A DNA stretch of 64,000 bases from [Mycobacterium] manitobense. Its GTDB lineage: Bacteria; Actinomycetota; Actinomycetes; Mycobacteriales; Mycobacteriaceae. A program made the translations under genes and the position numbers. The notes under the pieces are model-generated. The model saw only the letters and a list, made by a program, of their open reading frames with translations. It made no database searches and had not been told where the DNA came from. The DNA lies in the NCBI RefSeq assembly GCF_025821665.1, contig NZ_JACKSJ010000037.1, forward strand, positions 42,474-106,473, read 5' to 3'. Within the stretch, counting starts at the first letter, position 1; each line of letters starts with the position of its first letter. Below, piece by piece: positions 1 to 7,574 of the stretch.

Positions 1-153
1 CATGACATCTCAATTGGGATTATGACACCGAGATTGGGAACCTACACTCCCTACTGGAGCCCTCAGACTTGGGTCTCTCCGCATAAGCCAGGCTAATGCA
101 GCCACAGAATCATTAGCTGTTCTGCGACAGCCTAACCCCGTACCGTCAACCGC
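1..153. promoter_or_regulatory. Non-coding region upstream of lysE-like gene
   Basis: No gene is supported here. The window opens with a CAT that could be the start codon of a divergent minus-strand gene, such as the LysG-type regulator that often faces lysE, but only those three bases are present. The sequence ATTGGGA occurs twice about 20 bp apart near positions 12 and 32, which could be regulator half-sites. A -10-like hexamer TACCGT lies at 141-146, seven bases before the ATG at 154, so the exporter mRNA may be leaderless. These are pattern readings only. Confidence 0.35.
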
Positions 154-753
154 ATGGCCACCCCCGTCGTCGTCGGATTCCTCGCCTCGTTCACGCTGAT
201 CGCCGCCATCGGCGCGCAGAACGCGTTCGTGCTGCGCCAGGGCATCCGTCGCGAGCACGTCGCGGCCGTGGTGGCACTGTGCACGGTGTCCGACATCGTG
301 CTGATCGCGGCGGGCATCTCCGGCTTCGGCGCACTGATCAACGCCCACCCCGCCGCGGTCGACGTCGCCCGTTACGGCGGCGCCCTGTTCCTCGGCGGCT
401 ACGGGCTCCTCGCCGCGTGGCGCGCATGGCGTCCGGCGGGGCTCACCCCCGCCGAGAAGGGACCCGCCCGCCTCGTCGATGTGCTGATCACCTGCGCCGC
501 AATGACATGGCTCAACCCGCACGTCTACCTCGACACCGTGGTGCTGCTCGGCGCACTCGCCAACGAACACCGCGACGACCGCTGGCTGTTCGGCGTCGGC
601 GCCGTCACCGCGAGCGCCGTGTGGTTCGTCGGCCTGGGACTCGGGGCCCGCCGGCTGGCCGGGCTGTTCGCATCGGCCGCGACGTGGCGCATCCTCGACG
701 GCCTGATCGCCGTCGTGATGATCGCGCTCGGTATCACCGTCGCCATCGGCTGA
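154..753 (+). CDS. LysE/ArgO family amino-acid exporter
   Basis: A 199-residue inner-membrane protein of the LysE superfamily, which exports basic amino acids such as lysine and arginine. The sequence shows the family's N-terminal signature, with a hydrophobic helix running into [13 protein letters not shown] (about residues 19-31), a conserved [11 protein letters not shown] segment near residue 122, and about six membrane segments. Length matches the family (about 200). There is no clear ribosome-binding site before the ATG; a TACCGT hexamer seven bases upstream suggests a leaderless transcript. The following LysR-type gene is on the same strand, unlike the usual divergent lysG-lysE pair, so it is probably not the cognate activator. 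The exact substrate cannot be read from sequence. Confidence 0.85.
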   Translation: MATPVVVGFLASFTLIAAIGAQNAFVLRQGIRREHVAAVVALCTVSDIVLIAAGISGFGALINAHPAAVDVARYGGALFLGGYGLLAAWRAWRPAGLTPAEKGPARLVDVLITCAAMTWLNPHVYLDTVVLLGALANEHRDDRWLFGVGAVTASAVWFVGLGLGARRLAGLFASAATWRILDGLIAVVMIALGITVAIG

Positions 754-926
754 AGAGCCGTCCGACGTTCCGACCACGCTGATTCTTGCGTTCCCGCGTC
801 GAACACCGCAGACCAGGGCATCGGCCGACGCCGACAGTGACGTCTCGGCCCCCTCGGTAAGAACCCTTCTGCCAGCATGAGAATCGCTGCACCCCCAGCC
901 GCCCCTTCACCGCTACGAGGTCCCCG

Positions 927-1859
927 ATGCTCGACCTACGCCGGATGATGCTGTTGAACGACCTCGCCGACCTCGGTACGGTGTCCGCCGTCGCCGAGCG
1001 TCGTCACATCACCAGTTCTGCTGTCTCACAACAACTCCGTGTGCTCGAAGAAGAAGCGGGCGCGACCTTGTTCCGGCGCGACGGCCGCACCCTGGGTTTG
1101 ACCCGCAGCGGTCAGGTGCTGGCCGAACACGTCCGGCGGGTGGTGGCCGCGGTGGACGAGGCCATGAGTGCCGTCGCCGCGAGCCGTGACCGCGTCTCCG
1201 GCCACGTCGCGGTCGCCGCGTTCAACATGGGCATCCCGACGCTGGCCGCACCGATGATGCAGCGGATGAGTGCCGAGGAACCCGAGCTAACCGTGCAGGT
1301 GCAGCAGCAGGACAGTGACGCTGCGCTGCGCCTGCTGCGCCAGGGCGAGATCGACGTCGCCATCACGTGTCACTACGACTTCGGCGGTCAGCAGCTTGCC
1401 GGTGGCCTCGTCACCGAGGCACTGCTGCTCGAGCCACTCGTGCTGCTGGCGTCGACCGAGGATCATCCCAGGATCCGTACCGGCGGGCTCGCGGCACTCG
1501 CCGACGGCCCGTGGGTGAGCGGGCCGCGGAACTCCGGACTCGACGCCGCGTTGCGCCACGCGTGCGAGTCGGTGGGCTTCACCCCGCAGGTGGAGCATCG
1601 GCTCGTCGGCGCGCAGAACATCTGCGATCTGGCCGCGACCGGGACGGCGTCGGCGCTGGTGCCCGCGCTGTCGGTACCCGTGCCGTTGCGGCAGCTCGTC
1701 GTCGCCGACCTCGATCTGGGCGGGCGCACCATCAGCGCGGTGGTCCGCAACGGCAGGCAGTACGACCCGAACGTATCGGCCGTCCTGCGCGCGCTGCGGT
1801 CGATCGCCGCCGCCGCCCTGCCCACCCCCGCCCCTGCTGGGCTGAGCGCCGCATCGTGA
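927..1859 (+). CDS. LysR-type transcriptional regulator
   Basis: A 310-residue DNA-binding regulator. The N-terminal winged helix-turn-helix (about residues 3-62) includes the typical HITSSAVSQQLRVLEEE recognition region followed by GATLFRRDGR. The C-terminal part (about 90-295) is a periplasmic-binding-like effector domain. An ACGAGG ribosome-binding site lies 6 bases before the ATG. It does not look like LysG/ArgP despite lying after a lysE-like gene: it is codirectional with it and separated by about 170 bp. A short-chain dehydrogenase follows on the same strand. Target genes and ligand are unknown. Confidence 0.85.
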   Translation: MLDLRRMMLLNDLADLGTVSAVAERRHITSSAVSQQLRVLEEEAGATLFRRDGRTLGLTRSGQVLAEHVRRVVAAVDEAMSAVAASRDRVSGHVAVAAFNMGIPTLAAPMMQRMSAEEPELTVQVQQQDSDAALRLLRQGEIDVAITCHYDFGGQQLAGGLVTEALLLEPLVLLASTEDHPRIRTGGLAALADGPWVSGPRNSGLDAALRHACESVGFTPQVEHRLVGAQNICDLAATGTASALVPALSVPVPLRQLVVADLDLGGRTISAVVRNGRQYDPNVSAVLRALRSIAAAALPTPAPAGLSAAS

Positions 1860-1861
1860 CC

Positions 1862-1973
1862 CTCAGCCGGACGCGAAAACTCCTGGCTGAGCCCAGGGCG
1901 GCGGCGTAACGTCGGAGGTGACCTGGAGCCCATCCGATCGGTTCTCCCTAGCGCCGAGAAGACGGGCTCCAGG
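1862..1973. repeat. Inverted repeats after the LysR gene
   Basis: Two dyads lie in the gap after the regulator. CTCAGCC (1862-1868) pairs with GGCTGAG (1885-1891), and CCTGGAGCCC (1922-1931) pairs perfectly with GGGCTCCAGG (1964-1973) over a 32-base spacer. Neither is followed by a T run, so a classical intrinsic terminator is not supported. They could still fold in RNA or bind protein. Confidence 0.3.
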
Positions 1974-2030
1974 CCCTTGTCCGGCGACGGTCGGACGTTT
2001 GCGAACGGCCTCCATGGGCCACAATCTCGT

Positions 2031-2828
2031 ATGCGCAGCAACAGGGCCGTGTTCATCACCGGCGCCGCGGCGGGAATCGGACGCACCACAGCGCTAACGT
2101 TCGCCGCCCGCGGGTACACCGTCGGTGGCTACGACGTCGACGGGACGGGCCTCAAGTCGCTGGCCGACGAGATCGGCGGTCGCGGCGGCACCGTCGTGAC
2201 CGGTCACCTCGACGTCACCGACCCCGACGAGATGGCGCAGCGGGTGGAGGAGTTCGTCGTCGCCGCCGGCGGACGGCTCGACGTGCTGATCAACAACGCC
2301 GGGGTGATGGCGGCCGGGCGGTTCGAGGACATCGACGTCGCACGGCATCTCAAGGAGATCGACATCAACGCGAAGGGCGTCGTCAACGGCCTGCACGCGG
2401 CGTTCCCCTACCTTCGTTTCACACCCCGGTCGACGGTCGTCAACCTCGCGTCGGCCTCGGCCATCTACGGTCAGGCCGAACTCGCCAACTACAGCGCCAC
2501 CAAGTTCTTCGTCCGCGGCCTGACCGAGGCGCTCGACCTAGAATGGAACCGCTACGGCATCCGGGTGATCGCGATGTGGCCGCTCTACGTGCAGACCGCG
2601 ATGACCGACGACGTCACCACCGGCACCACCCGGTCACTCGGCATCCGGCTCACCGCCCAGGACATCGCCGACTCCATCGTCGAGGCCGTCGAACCACCGC
2701 TGCTGCGGCGGGCGATCCACCAGGTGCACTACGCCGTCGGTTCGCAGACCAAGGTGCTCGCCACCGGCGCACGGTTCTCGCCGGCGTGGCTGACGCGGCT
2801 GGTGAACAAGCGGCTGGCGGGCTCCTGA
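2031..2828 (+). CDS. Short-chain dehydrogenase/reductase (SDR)
   Basis: A 265-residue classical SDR oxidoreductase. It has the N-terminal NAD(P)-binding motif TGAAAGIG (about residues 10-17), the NNAG motif near residue 87, the catalytic serine in NLASASAIYG and the catalytic YSATK (Tyr and Lys, about residues 155-160). An Asp-rich YDVD after the second strand hints at NAD(H) preference. The ATG at 2031 is chosen because it places the glycine motif at the usual distance; an upstream in-frame TTG at 1977 would add residues with no family match. The substrate is not predictable. Confidence 0.85.
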   Translation: MRSNRAVFITGAAAGIGRTTALTFAARGYTVGGYDVDGTGLKSLADEIGGRGGTVVTGHLDVTDPDEMAQRVEEFVVAAGGRLDVLINNAGVMAAGRFEDIDVARHLKEIDINAKGVVNGLHAAFPYLRFTPRSTVVNLASASAIYGQAELANYSATKFFVRGLTEALDLEWNRYGIRVIAMWPLYVQTAMTDDVTTGTTRSLGIRLTAQDIADSIVEAVEPPLLRRAIHQVHYAVGSQTKVLATGARFSPAWLTRLVNKRLAGS

Positions 2829-2841
2829 GGCAGGAGCCGGC

Positions 2842-3273
2842 TCAGCAGCGGGTGCGGTCACGCGCGACAACAGGCGGCCGGCACGGCGGCGTCACCCGTG
2901 AGTGCGCCGATTCAGCGGAATCCACGATCGGTACCAACCGGCTCTGCGCACCCAAGTTCGTGTAGGGCCGAAGCGCCGGGCCGTCGACCACCACGCACAA
3001 CAGACCGGCCTCGCCATACTGGTCGGCGACCGCGAACAGCGCCCGAAATGCCGAGACCCCGAGGAACTCGAGCTTGCTCAGATCGAGTATCAGCGGAGTG
3101 CGCATGGAAGTGAACCTGCGCAGAGTCGCGGTGACCTGGTCGAGGTTCGACGCGTCGACCCAGCCGCCCAGCATGACCACGACCGCAGAACTCGACGCCT
3201 GCGACTCCAGCCGCGCACCTCCGCAGTGCAGCACGTGTGCCTGCCGGTGCCGAAGTATCGGACCCGTTCTCAT
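2842..3273 (-). CDS. STAS-domain protein (anti-sigma antagonist-like)
   Basis: About 143 residues with one STAS domain. The core reads VVMLGGWVDASNLDQV, then LILDLSKLEFLGVSAFRAL, which is the pattern of SpoIIAA/RsbV-type proteins. These bind anti-sigma kinases and are switched by phosphorylation of a serine in a D-S/T-S-G motif. Here the motif is G-V-S-A, so the canonical Asp is absent and only one Ser remains; phospho-control is uncertain. The start is placed at an ATG (3273); further upstream in-frame starts exist and no strong ribosome-binding site decides. No kinase or sigma gene is adjacent. Confidence 0.7.
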   Translation of the reverse strand: MRTGPILRHRQAHVLHCGGARLESQASSSAVVVMLGGWVDASNLDQVTATLRRFTSMRTPLILDLSKLEFLGVSAFRALFAVADQYGEAGLLCVVVDGPALRPYTNLGAQSRLVPIVDSAESAHSRVTPPCRPPVVARDRTRC

Positions 3274-3598
3274 CGCACTGTCGATACACACCAGAAGCCT
3301 CCGGACCACTCGTCGATGTCTCACACGGCACGACAGCGGGTCGTGAGGTGGGGGCCAACCCGGTGCTGACCGTAGGTGGCGCTTTCCCCGACGTCAATTT
3401 AGCCGAACGCGGGGGCACAGACAGGCTGACCGGATGGCGCAACAATCCGGCTGCGGCGGTGTCTGGGTCTGTGCCACAACGCTATTGAGGATATCGGCCG
3501 CCTACGTCACCAGTCTGATCGTTCGCTCACTGACCTGTCCGACCACGATCCGCTTCGCGATCTGGCTACCCTCGGTAGCGTCGGGGACCGTGTTCTCC
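3274..3598. other. Intergenic region between STAS gene and EF-Tu-like gene
   Basis: About 325 bp separate two divergent genes, so promoters for both should lie here. The only structure seen is a widely spaced dyad, GGCACAGAC (3414-3422) with GTCTGTGCC (3467-3475). No RNA gene or convincing extra ORF was found. Confidence 0.4.
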
Positions 3599-3862
3599 AT
3601 GACTGTGCAGGACGTGTTCGCGATCCGGCGGCGCGGCGTCGTCGCCCACGGCGTCATCGACAGCGGGACGGTGCGCGTCGGCGACGTCGTCCGCATCGGT
3701 GGCGGCGTGTCCGCCCCCATCGACGCCATCGAGGTCGTCCGCAAACCGGTCGACGAGGCCGGCGCGGGCGACACCGTCGGCCTCTTGTTCAGAGGCCTCG
3801 AGAGCGGCCAGATCACACAGGGCGCCGTGCTCACCTCGGACGGCACCCAGTTCCTCGTCTGA
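3599..3862 (+). CDS. Small orphan EF-Tu domain 2-like protein
   Basis: An 87-residue protein that resembles domain 2 (beta-barrel) of elongation factor Tu. It begins MTVQDVFAIRRRGVVAHGVI, continues with SGTVRVGDVVRIGG and ends with GDTVGLLFRGLESGQITQGAVL, mirroring the translation-factor domain 2 pattern of V-F-x-I-x-G-R-G-x-V, G-x-V-x-x-G-D and G-x-x-V/R-G. There is no GTPase domain. The ATG at 3599 starts exactly at the domain; a longer ORF from 3434 has no family match. Such stand-alone domains are known in actinobacteria but have no assigned job. Confidence 0.7.
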   Translation: MTVQDVFAIRRRGVVAHGVIDSGTVRVGDVVRIGGGVSAPIDAIEVVRKPVDEAGAGDTVGLLFRGLESGQITQGAVLTSDGTQFLV

Positions 3863-3932
3863 CCTGATGGGTTGGATTCGCGCTGATCGCAACCGGCGTC
3901 GACCGCCCGGAACGCAGGTAGGTTGCCAACCC

Positions 3933-4022
3933 ATGAATGAGGACTGGCTCGCCGTCATCGTCGGCCTGGCGCTGCTCGCGCTCGTGCTCGCCGGCGCGAT
4001 CCCGGGCAGCGTGATCCCGTGA
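3933..4022 (+). CDS. 29-residue single-helix membrane microprotein
   Basis: The ORF encodes MNEDWLAVIVG followed by a run of Leu/Ala/Val and ends GSVIP: an acidic N-terminus and one transmembrane helix. Its TGA overlaps the GTG start of the YeiH-type transporter (GTGA, 4019-4022), so the two are likely translationally coupled. Longer members of this transporter family, from memory, carry a similar NEDW/EDW-type first helix fused at the N-terminus; this may be that helix as a separate chain. A TAGGTT hexamer (3919-3924) sits eight bases before the ATG. Translation is inferred, not shown. Confidence 0.55.
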   Translation: MNEDWLAVIVGLALLALVLAGAIPGSVIP

Positions 4023-5155
4023 CCGAGCAGGCCACCGAGGAGGAGTACGCGGGCGAGGAACGCCGCGACAACCGGACCTCCTCGGCTGGCATCGGCTACG
4101 CCGTCGCCGGTGTGCTCGTGGTGCTGGCGCTGGGCGCCCTGACCCGCTTCTTCGAGGCGCAGGTGCCGCAGTGGGCGGACGGGACTCCGTTCGAGCGTGT
4201 CGCCAAGTCCATCGAATTCCCGGTGTACGCCATCGCATTCGGCCTGCTGGGCAATGCGGTGCTGAGCAGGCTGGCACTGCGTGACGCGCTGTCGGCCGGG
4301 TTCCGCACCGAGTTCTTCATCAAGACCGGGCTGGTACTGCTCGGCGCGTCGATCAACCTCAAACTCCTCGTCACCGCCGCGGGCCCGGCCATCATCCAGG
4401 CCCTGCTGCTGATCTCGATCGTCTTCGGCTTCACCTGGTGGCTCGGCGGCCGGCTCGGGCTGGAGGACAAGCTGCGGGCACTGCTCGCGTCGGCCGTGTC
4501 GATCTGCGGGGTCAGCGCGGCGATCGCGGCGGCGGGTGCGGTGCAGGCCAAGCGCGAGCAACTCGCCTACGCCGCATCGCTGGTCATCGCCTTCGCGCTG
4601 CCGTCGATCTTCCTGCTGCCCTGGCTGGCCGGCGAGTTCGGGCTGTCCGACGCCGTCGCAGGCGCATGGATCGGCGGCAACATCGACACCACGGCCGCGG
4701 TGGCGGCCTCCGGTGCGATCGCCGGCGAGGACGCGTTGCAGATCGCCACCATCGTCAAGACCACACAGAACGCGCTCATCGGCATCGTGGCGATCGCCCT
4801 GACGGCCTACTTCGCACTCAAGGTCGAACGGCGCAGCGCCGAGGACGCCCGGCCCACCCTCGGCCAGTTCTGGGAGCGGTTCCCCAAGTTCGTGCTCGGC
4901 TTCATCGCCGCGTCGGTGATCGGCACGCTGTACCTGCAGTGGGGCGGCGATAAGGCCGCCATCACCACGGTCAACGATCTGCGGACCTGGTTCCTGATCT
5001 TCGCGTTCGTCGCGATCGGCCTGGAGTTCTCGCTGAAGGGGCTGCGAGAAGCCGGATGGCGGCCGGTCGCGGTGTTCGCCTCGGCCACCGTGGTGAACAT
5101 CGTCGTCGCGCTCGGCCTTGCGCTGGTGTTGTTCGGCAACTTCGAGGTCGGCTAG
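4019..5155 (+). CDS. YeiH-type putative sulfate exporter family transporter
   Basis: A 378-residue polytopic membrane protein of the Cons_hypoth698/YeiH family (UPF0324). Hallmarks are FIKTGLVLLGASINLKLL, the SICGVSAAIAAAGA segment and the GAWIGGNIDTTAAVAASGA repeat, with about ten membrane helices. Family members are annotated as putative sulfate exporters, but transport has rarely been shown. The GTG start overlaps the stop of the 29-residue microprotein by four bases. The N-terminus has a hydrophilic acidic stretch of about 25 residues before the first helix. FecB2 follows 16 bp downstream but seems to have its own promoter. Confidence 0.8.
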   Translation: MTEQATEEEYAGEERRDNRTSSAGIGYAVAGVLVVLALGALTRFFEAQVPQWADGTPFERVAKSIEFPVYAIAFGLLGNAVLSRLALRDALSAGFRTEFFIKTGLVLLGASINLKLLVTAAGPAIIQALLLISIVFGFTWWLGGRLGLEDKLRALLASAVSICGVSAAIAAAGAVQAKREQLAYAASLVIAFALPSIFLLPWLAGEFGLSDAVAGAWIGGNIDTTAAVAASGAIAGEDALQIATIVKTTQNALIGIVAIALTAYFALKVERRSAEDARPTLGQFWERFPKFVLGFIAASVIGTLYLQWGGDKAAITTVNDLRTWFLIFAFVAIGLEFSLKGLREAGWRPVAVFASATVVNIVVALGLALVLFGNFEVG

Positions 5156-5159
5156 CGGT

Positions 5160-5165
5160 TAGGCT
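5160..5165 (+). promoter_or_regulatory. -10 hexamer of leaderless fecB2 promoter
   Basis: TAGGCT fits the mycobacterial TANNNT -10 pattern and lies exactly six bases before the GTG at 5172. This places transcription start on the start codon and there is no Shine-Dalgarno sequence. Confidence 0.5.
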
Positions 5166-5171
5166 CGGCCG

Positions 5172-6125
5172 GTGCGCACGGCCTGGTCGAGGCGCGGCTT
5201 CCTGGCCTCCGCCGGGGTCGCGACACTGGTGGCCGCGTGCGGCTCCGACAAACCGGGCACCGTCGCGAAGGACGGGTCCGTCACCGTCACCCACGCCTTC
5301 GGCGAGACCCGCATTCCGGCCCCGCCCACCCGCGTCGTCAGCGCGGGCCTCACCGAACAGGACGACCTGCTCGCCCTCGGCGTGGTGCCCGTCGCGGTGA
5401 CCGAGTGGTTCGGCGCGGAACCGTTCGCCGTCTGGACGTGGGCCCGGCCCCGGCTCGGCGCCGCCCAGCCCGTGGTGCTCAGCCTCGCCGACGGCCTGCA
5501 GATCGAGCCGATCGCGGCACTGAAGCCCGACCTCATCGTGGCCACCAACGCCGGGCTCGACGCAGACACCTACACCCGGCTGTCCGAGATCGCACCGACC
5601 ATCGCGCAGTCCGGACCGGCCGCATTCTTCGAGCCGTGGAAGGAGCAGGCCACCGTCATCGGCCAGGCCGTCTTCAAGGCCGACGACATGGCCGGCCAGA
5701 TCGGCGCGGTCGATGAGAAATTCACCGCCGCGGGGCAGAACAATCCCGAGTTCGGCGGCAAGAAAGCCATCCTGCTGCGCGGCACGCTTTACCGCGACAG
5801 CGCGCAGGCCACGGTGCCCGGCTGGCGCACCGAGTTCCTCACCGCGCTCGGATTCACCGTCCCCGACGTGCCCGCCCTGATCCCGCGCGACCAGATGGCG
5901 TCCGTTCTCGACGCCGCGGACGTGCTGATCTGGACCACCGAGAGCGACGAGGAACAGGCCGCCCTGCTGGCCGACCCCGCGGTCGCGGGGCTGTCGGCCA
6001 CGTCACGCAACCGCCACGTCTTCACCGGGCGGGAACTCGCAGGCGCCATCGCCTTCGCCTCGCCACTGTCCTACCCACTGGTCGCCGACCAGCTCCCACC
6101 GCGGCTGGCGGCCGCACTGTCCTGA
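5172..6125 (+). CDS. fecB2: Iron-siderophore ABC transporter substrate-binding lipoprotein
   Basis: A 317-residue periplasmic-binding lipoprotein of the FepB/FecB class III type. The N-terminus has a twin-arginine motif (SRRGFL, residues 6-11) and a lipobox ending at Cys23 (VAAC), so it is exported and lipid-anchored. The TRVVSAGLTEQDDLLALGVVP segment and the LKPDLIVA motif are typical of siderophore binders. Position before pxpB/pxpC matches M. tuberculosis Rv0265c (fecB2). No permease or ATPase is adjacent, so it must work with transporter parts encoded elsewhere, presumably carboxymycobactin or haem-related. Confidence 0.85.
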   Translation: MRTAWSRRGFLASAGVATLVAACGSDKPGTVAKDGSVTVTHAFGETRIPAPPTRVVSAGLTEQDDLLALGVVPVAVTEWFGAEPFAVWTWARPRLGAAQPVVLSLADGLQIEPIAALKPDLIVATNAGLDADTYTRLSEIAPTIAQSGPAAFFEPWKEQATVIGQAVFKADDMAGQIGAVDEKFTAAGQNNPEFGGKKAILLRGTLYRDSAQATVPGWRTEFLTALGFTVPDVPALIPRDQMASVLDAADVLIWTTESDEEQAALLADPAVAGLSATSRNRHVFTGRELAGAIAFASPLSYPLVADQLPPRLAAALS

Positions 6126-6137
6126 GACACTGTTCGG

Positions 6138-6818
6138 GTGACCAGCACCGATCTCGACCACCGCGGTTCCGCCAGCATCGGCTCGGCCTACTACCCGACG
6201 CTGCTGGCCGTCTTCACCGGACTGGTGCTGATCTCGAACGTGGCCGCCACCAAGGGGGTGGCGTTCGGACCGCTGCTCACCGACGGGGGCTTCCTCGTCT
6301 TCCCCCTCACCTACGTCATCGGCGACGTGCTCAGCGAGGTGTACGGCTTCCGTGCGGCGCGCCGCGCGGTGTTCGTCGGCTTCGCGATGCAGGCCCTGGC
6401 GGTGCTGGTGCTGTGGCTCACGGTGCGGCTGCCCGCCGCCCCCGACTACGCCAACCAGGACGCGCTGGCCAGCACCGTCGCGTCGATCACCGGACTGGCG
6501 ATCGCCGGCCTCGGCGGCTTCCTCGCCGGCCAGATGGTCAACGCCTACCTCGTCGTCTGGATCAAGCAGCGCACCAAGGAAGGCCACCTGTGGGCCCGGC
6601 TGCTCGGCTCGACGGTGGTGGGCCAGTTCTGCGACACCCTGGTGTTCTGTGCGATCGCGGCGCCGATCATCGGATTCGGCAACATGAATTCCTTCGCCGT
6701 CTACGCGGCGCTCGGCTGGCTGTACAAGACCGCGGTCGAGGCGGCGCTGCTGCCCGTCACCTACCGCGTCATCGGCGCCATCAAGCGCCGCGAACCGACC
6801 TACCAGCCAGCCGTATGA
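6138..6818 (+). CDS. YhhQ/VUT family queuosine precursor transporter
   Basis: A 226-residue membrane protein with about six helices, of the YhhQ (DUF165/VUT) family that takes up preQ0/preQ1, precursors of the tRNA base queuosine. Characteristic motifs include LISNVAATK near residue 30, FPLTYVIGDVLSEVYGFRAAR (about 55-75) and the GQFCDTLVF segment (about 161-169). The GTG start is 12 bp after fecB2, so the genes may be cotranscribed. This gene is not part of the M. tuberculosis version of the locus, so it is an insertion relative to that genome. Confidence 0.85.
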   Translation: MTSTDLDHRGSASIGSAYYPTLLAVFTGLVLISNVAATKGVAFGPLLTDGGFLVFPLTYVIGDVLSEVYGFRAARRAVFVGFAMQALAVLVLWLTVRLPAAPDYANQDALASTVASITGLAIAGLGGFLAGQMVNAYLVVWIKQRTKEGHLWARLLGSTVVGQFCDTLVFCAIAAPIIGFGNMNSFAVYAALGWLYKTAVEAALLPVTYRVIGAIKRREPTYQPAV

Positions 6819-6841
6819 GCGAGCGTTAAGGCTCTTCTGGC

Positions 6842-6856
6842 AACTTGTACAAAGTT
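6842..6856. promoter_or_regulatory. Palindrome upstream of pxpB
   Basis: AACTT-GTACA-AAGTT is a perfect 5-bp dyad that contains TTGTACAA (6845-6852). A related TTGTGCAA occurs at 6885-6892, touching the pxpB ATG. The pair looks like two operator copies 40 bp apart, one over the promoter. No regulator is known for it. Confidence 0.4.
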
Positions 6857-6880
6857 CGCCCGCGGGACGCTACTCGGCGG

Positions 6881-6886
6881 TAGCTT
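6881..6886 (+). promoter_or_regulatory. -10 hexamer of leaderless pxpB promoter
   Basis: TAGCTT is exactly six bases before the ATG at 6893, the spacing seen for leaderless mycobacterial mRNAs, and no ribosome-binding site precedes the ATG. Confidence 0.5.
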
Positions 6887-6892
6887 GTGCAA

Positions 6893-7564
6893 ATGACAGT
6901 GGCAGCAGAGTCATATCAGCGGATGGCCCTCGGCACCGTGCACGACTATGGCGATCGAGCACTTTTACTTGACTTCGACGATATCTCTGAGGTTTTGGCG
7001 TGGGCCGCCGCGATCCACCACGCCGATCTGCCCGGTGTCCTCGACGTCGTTCCCGGCGCACGCACCGTGCTGGTCACGCTCGCCGGGCCGCGGTACCAGG
7101 CCCCCACCCGGCAACGCCTCGCAACGCTTCAGCCGGACCGGTCGGAGGTGGCAGCCGACGCTGCGGACCGCCGGGCCGACGTCGTCATCGACGTCGTCTA
7201 CGACGGCCCCGATCTCGAGGAGGTGGCGCGCCTGACCGGGCTCGACACCGCTGCGGTGGTGGCGGCCCACACCGGCACGCTGTGGCGTGTCGGCTTCAGC
7301 GGTTTCGCGCCGGGATTCGCCTACCTCGTCGGCGGGGACGACCGGCTGCACGTACCGCGCCGGAGCGAGCCACGGACCAAGGTGCCCGCCGGGTCGGTCG
7401 GCCTGGCCGGCGAGTTCAGCGGCGTCTACCCGCGCCAGTCCCCCGGCGGCTGGCAGCTGATCGGCCGCACCGCCGAGGGTCAGGCCGCGCTCTGGGACAT
7501 CGACCGCGACGAACCCGCCCTGCTGACGCCGGGCAAGTGGGTCGAGTTCCGGTCCGTCGACTAG
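6893..7564 (+). CDS. pxpB: 5-oxoprolinase subunit PxpB (KipI-like)
   Basis: A 223-residue protein of the KipI/PxpB family (carboxyltransferase domain, subdomain C and D; homologue of Rv0264c). PxpB and PxpC act with PxpA to hydrolyse 5-oxoproline (pyroglutamate) to glutamate using ATP. Typical motifs are [10 protein letters not shown] near the N-terminus, [12 protein letters not shown] (about residues 138-149), [19 protein letters not shown] and [15 protein letters not shown]. The ATG is preferred over a GTG two codons upstream because of the promoter spacing. A stop-to-start gap of 10 bp with a good AGGAGG leads into pxpC. Confidence 0.85.
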   Translation: MTVAAESYQRMALGTVHDYGDRALLLDFDDISEVLAWAAAIHHADLPGVLDVVPGARTVLVTLAGPRYQAPTRQRLATLQPDRSEVAADAADRRADVVIDVVYDGPDLEEVARLTGLDTAAVVAAHTGTLWRVGFSGFAPGFAYLVGGDDRLHVPRRSEPRTKVPAGSVGLAGEFSGVYPRQSPGGWQLIGRTAEGQAALWDIDRDEPALLTPGKWVEFRSVD

Positions 7565-7574
7565 GAGGCACGCG

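Noticed and set aside
1..3. CAT as start of a divergent lysG-like gene
   Set aside because: Only the start codon would be inside the window; nothing else supports it.
927..1859. LysR gene as LysG/ArgP, regulator of the exporter
   Set aside because: Codirectional, 170 bp apart and sequence not clearly of the LysG type; kept as a generic LysR regulator.
3414..3475. 9-bp dyad as an operator or terminator
   Set aside because: Arms are 44 bp apart and there is no further support; could occur by chance.
3699..4022. 107-codon ORF that includes the microprotein
   Set aside because: Its upstream part overlaps the EF-Tu-like gene in another frame; only the last 29 codons look membrane-like and genuine.
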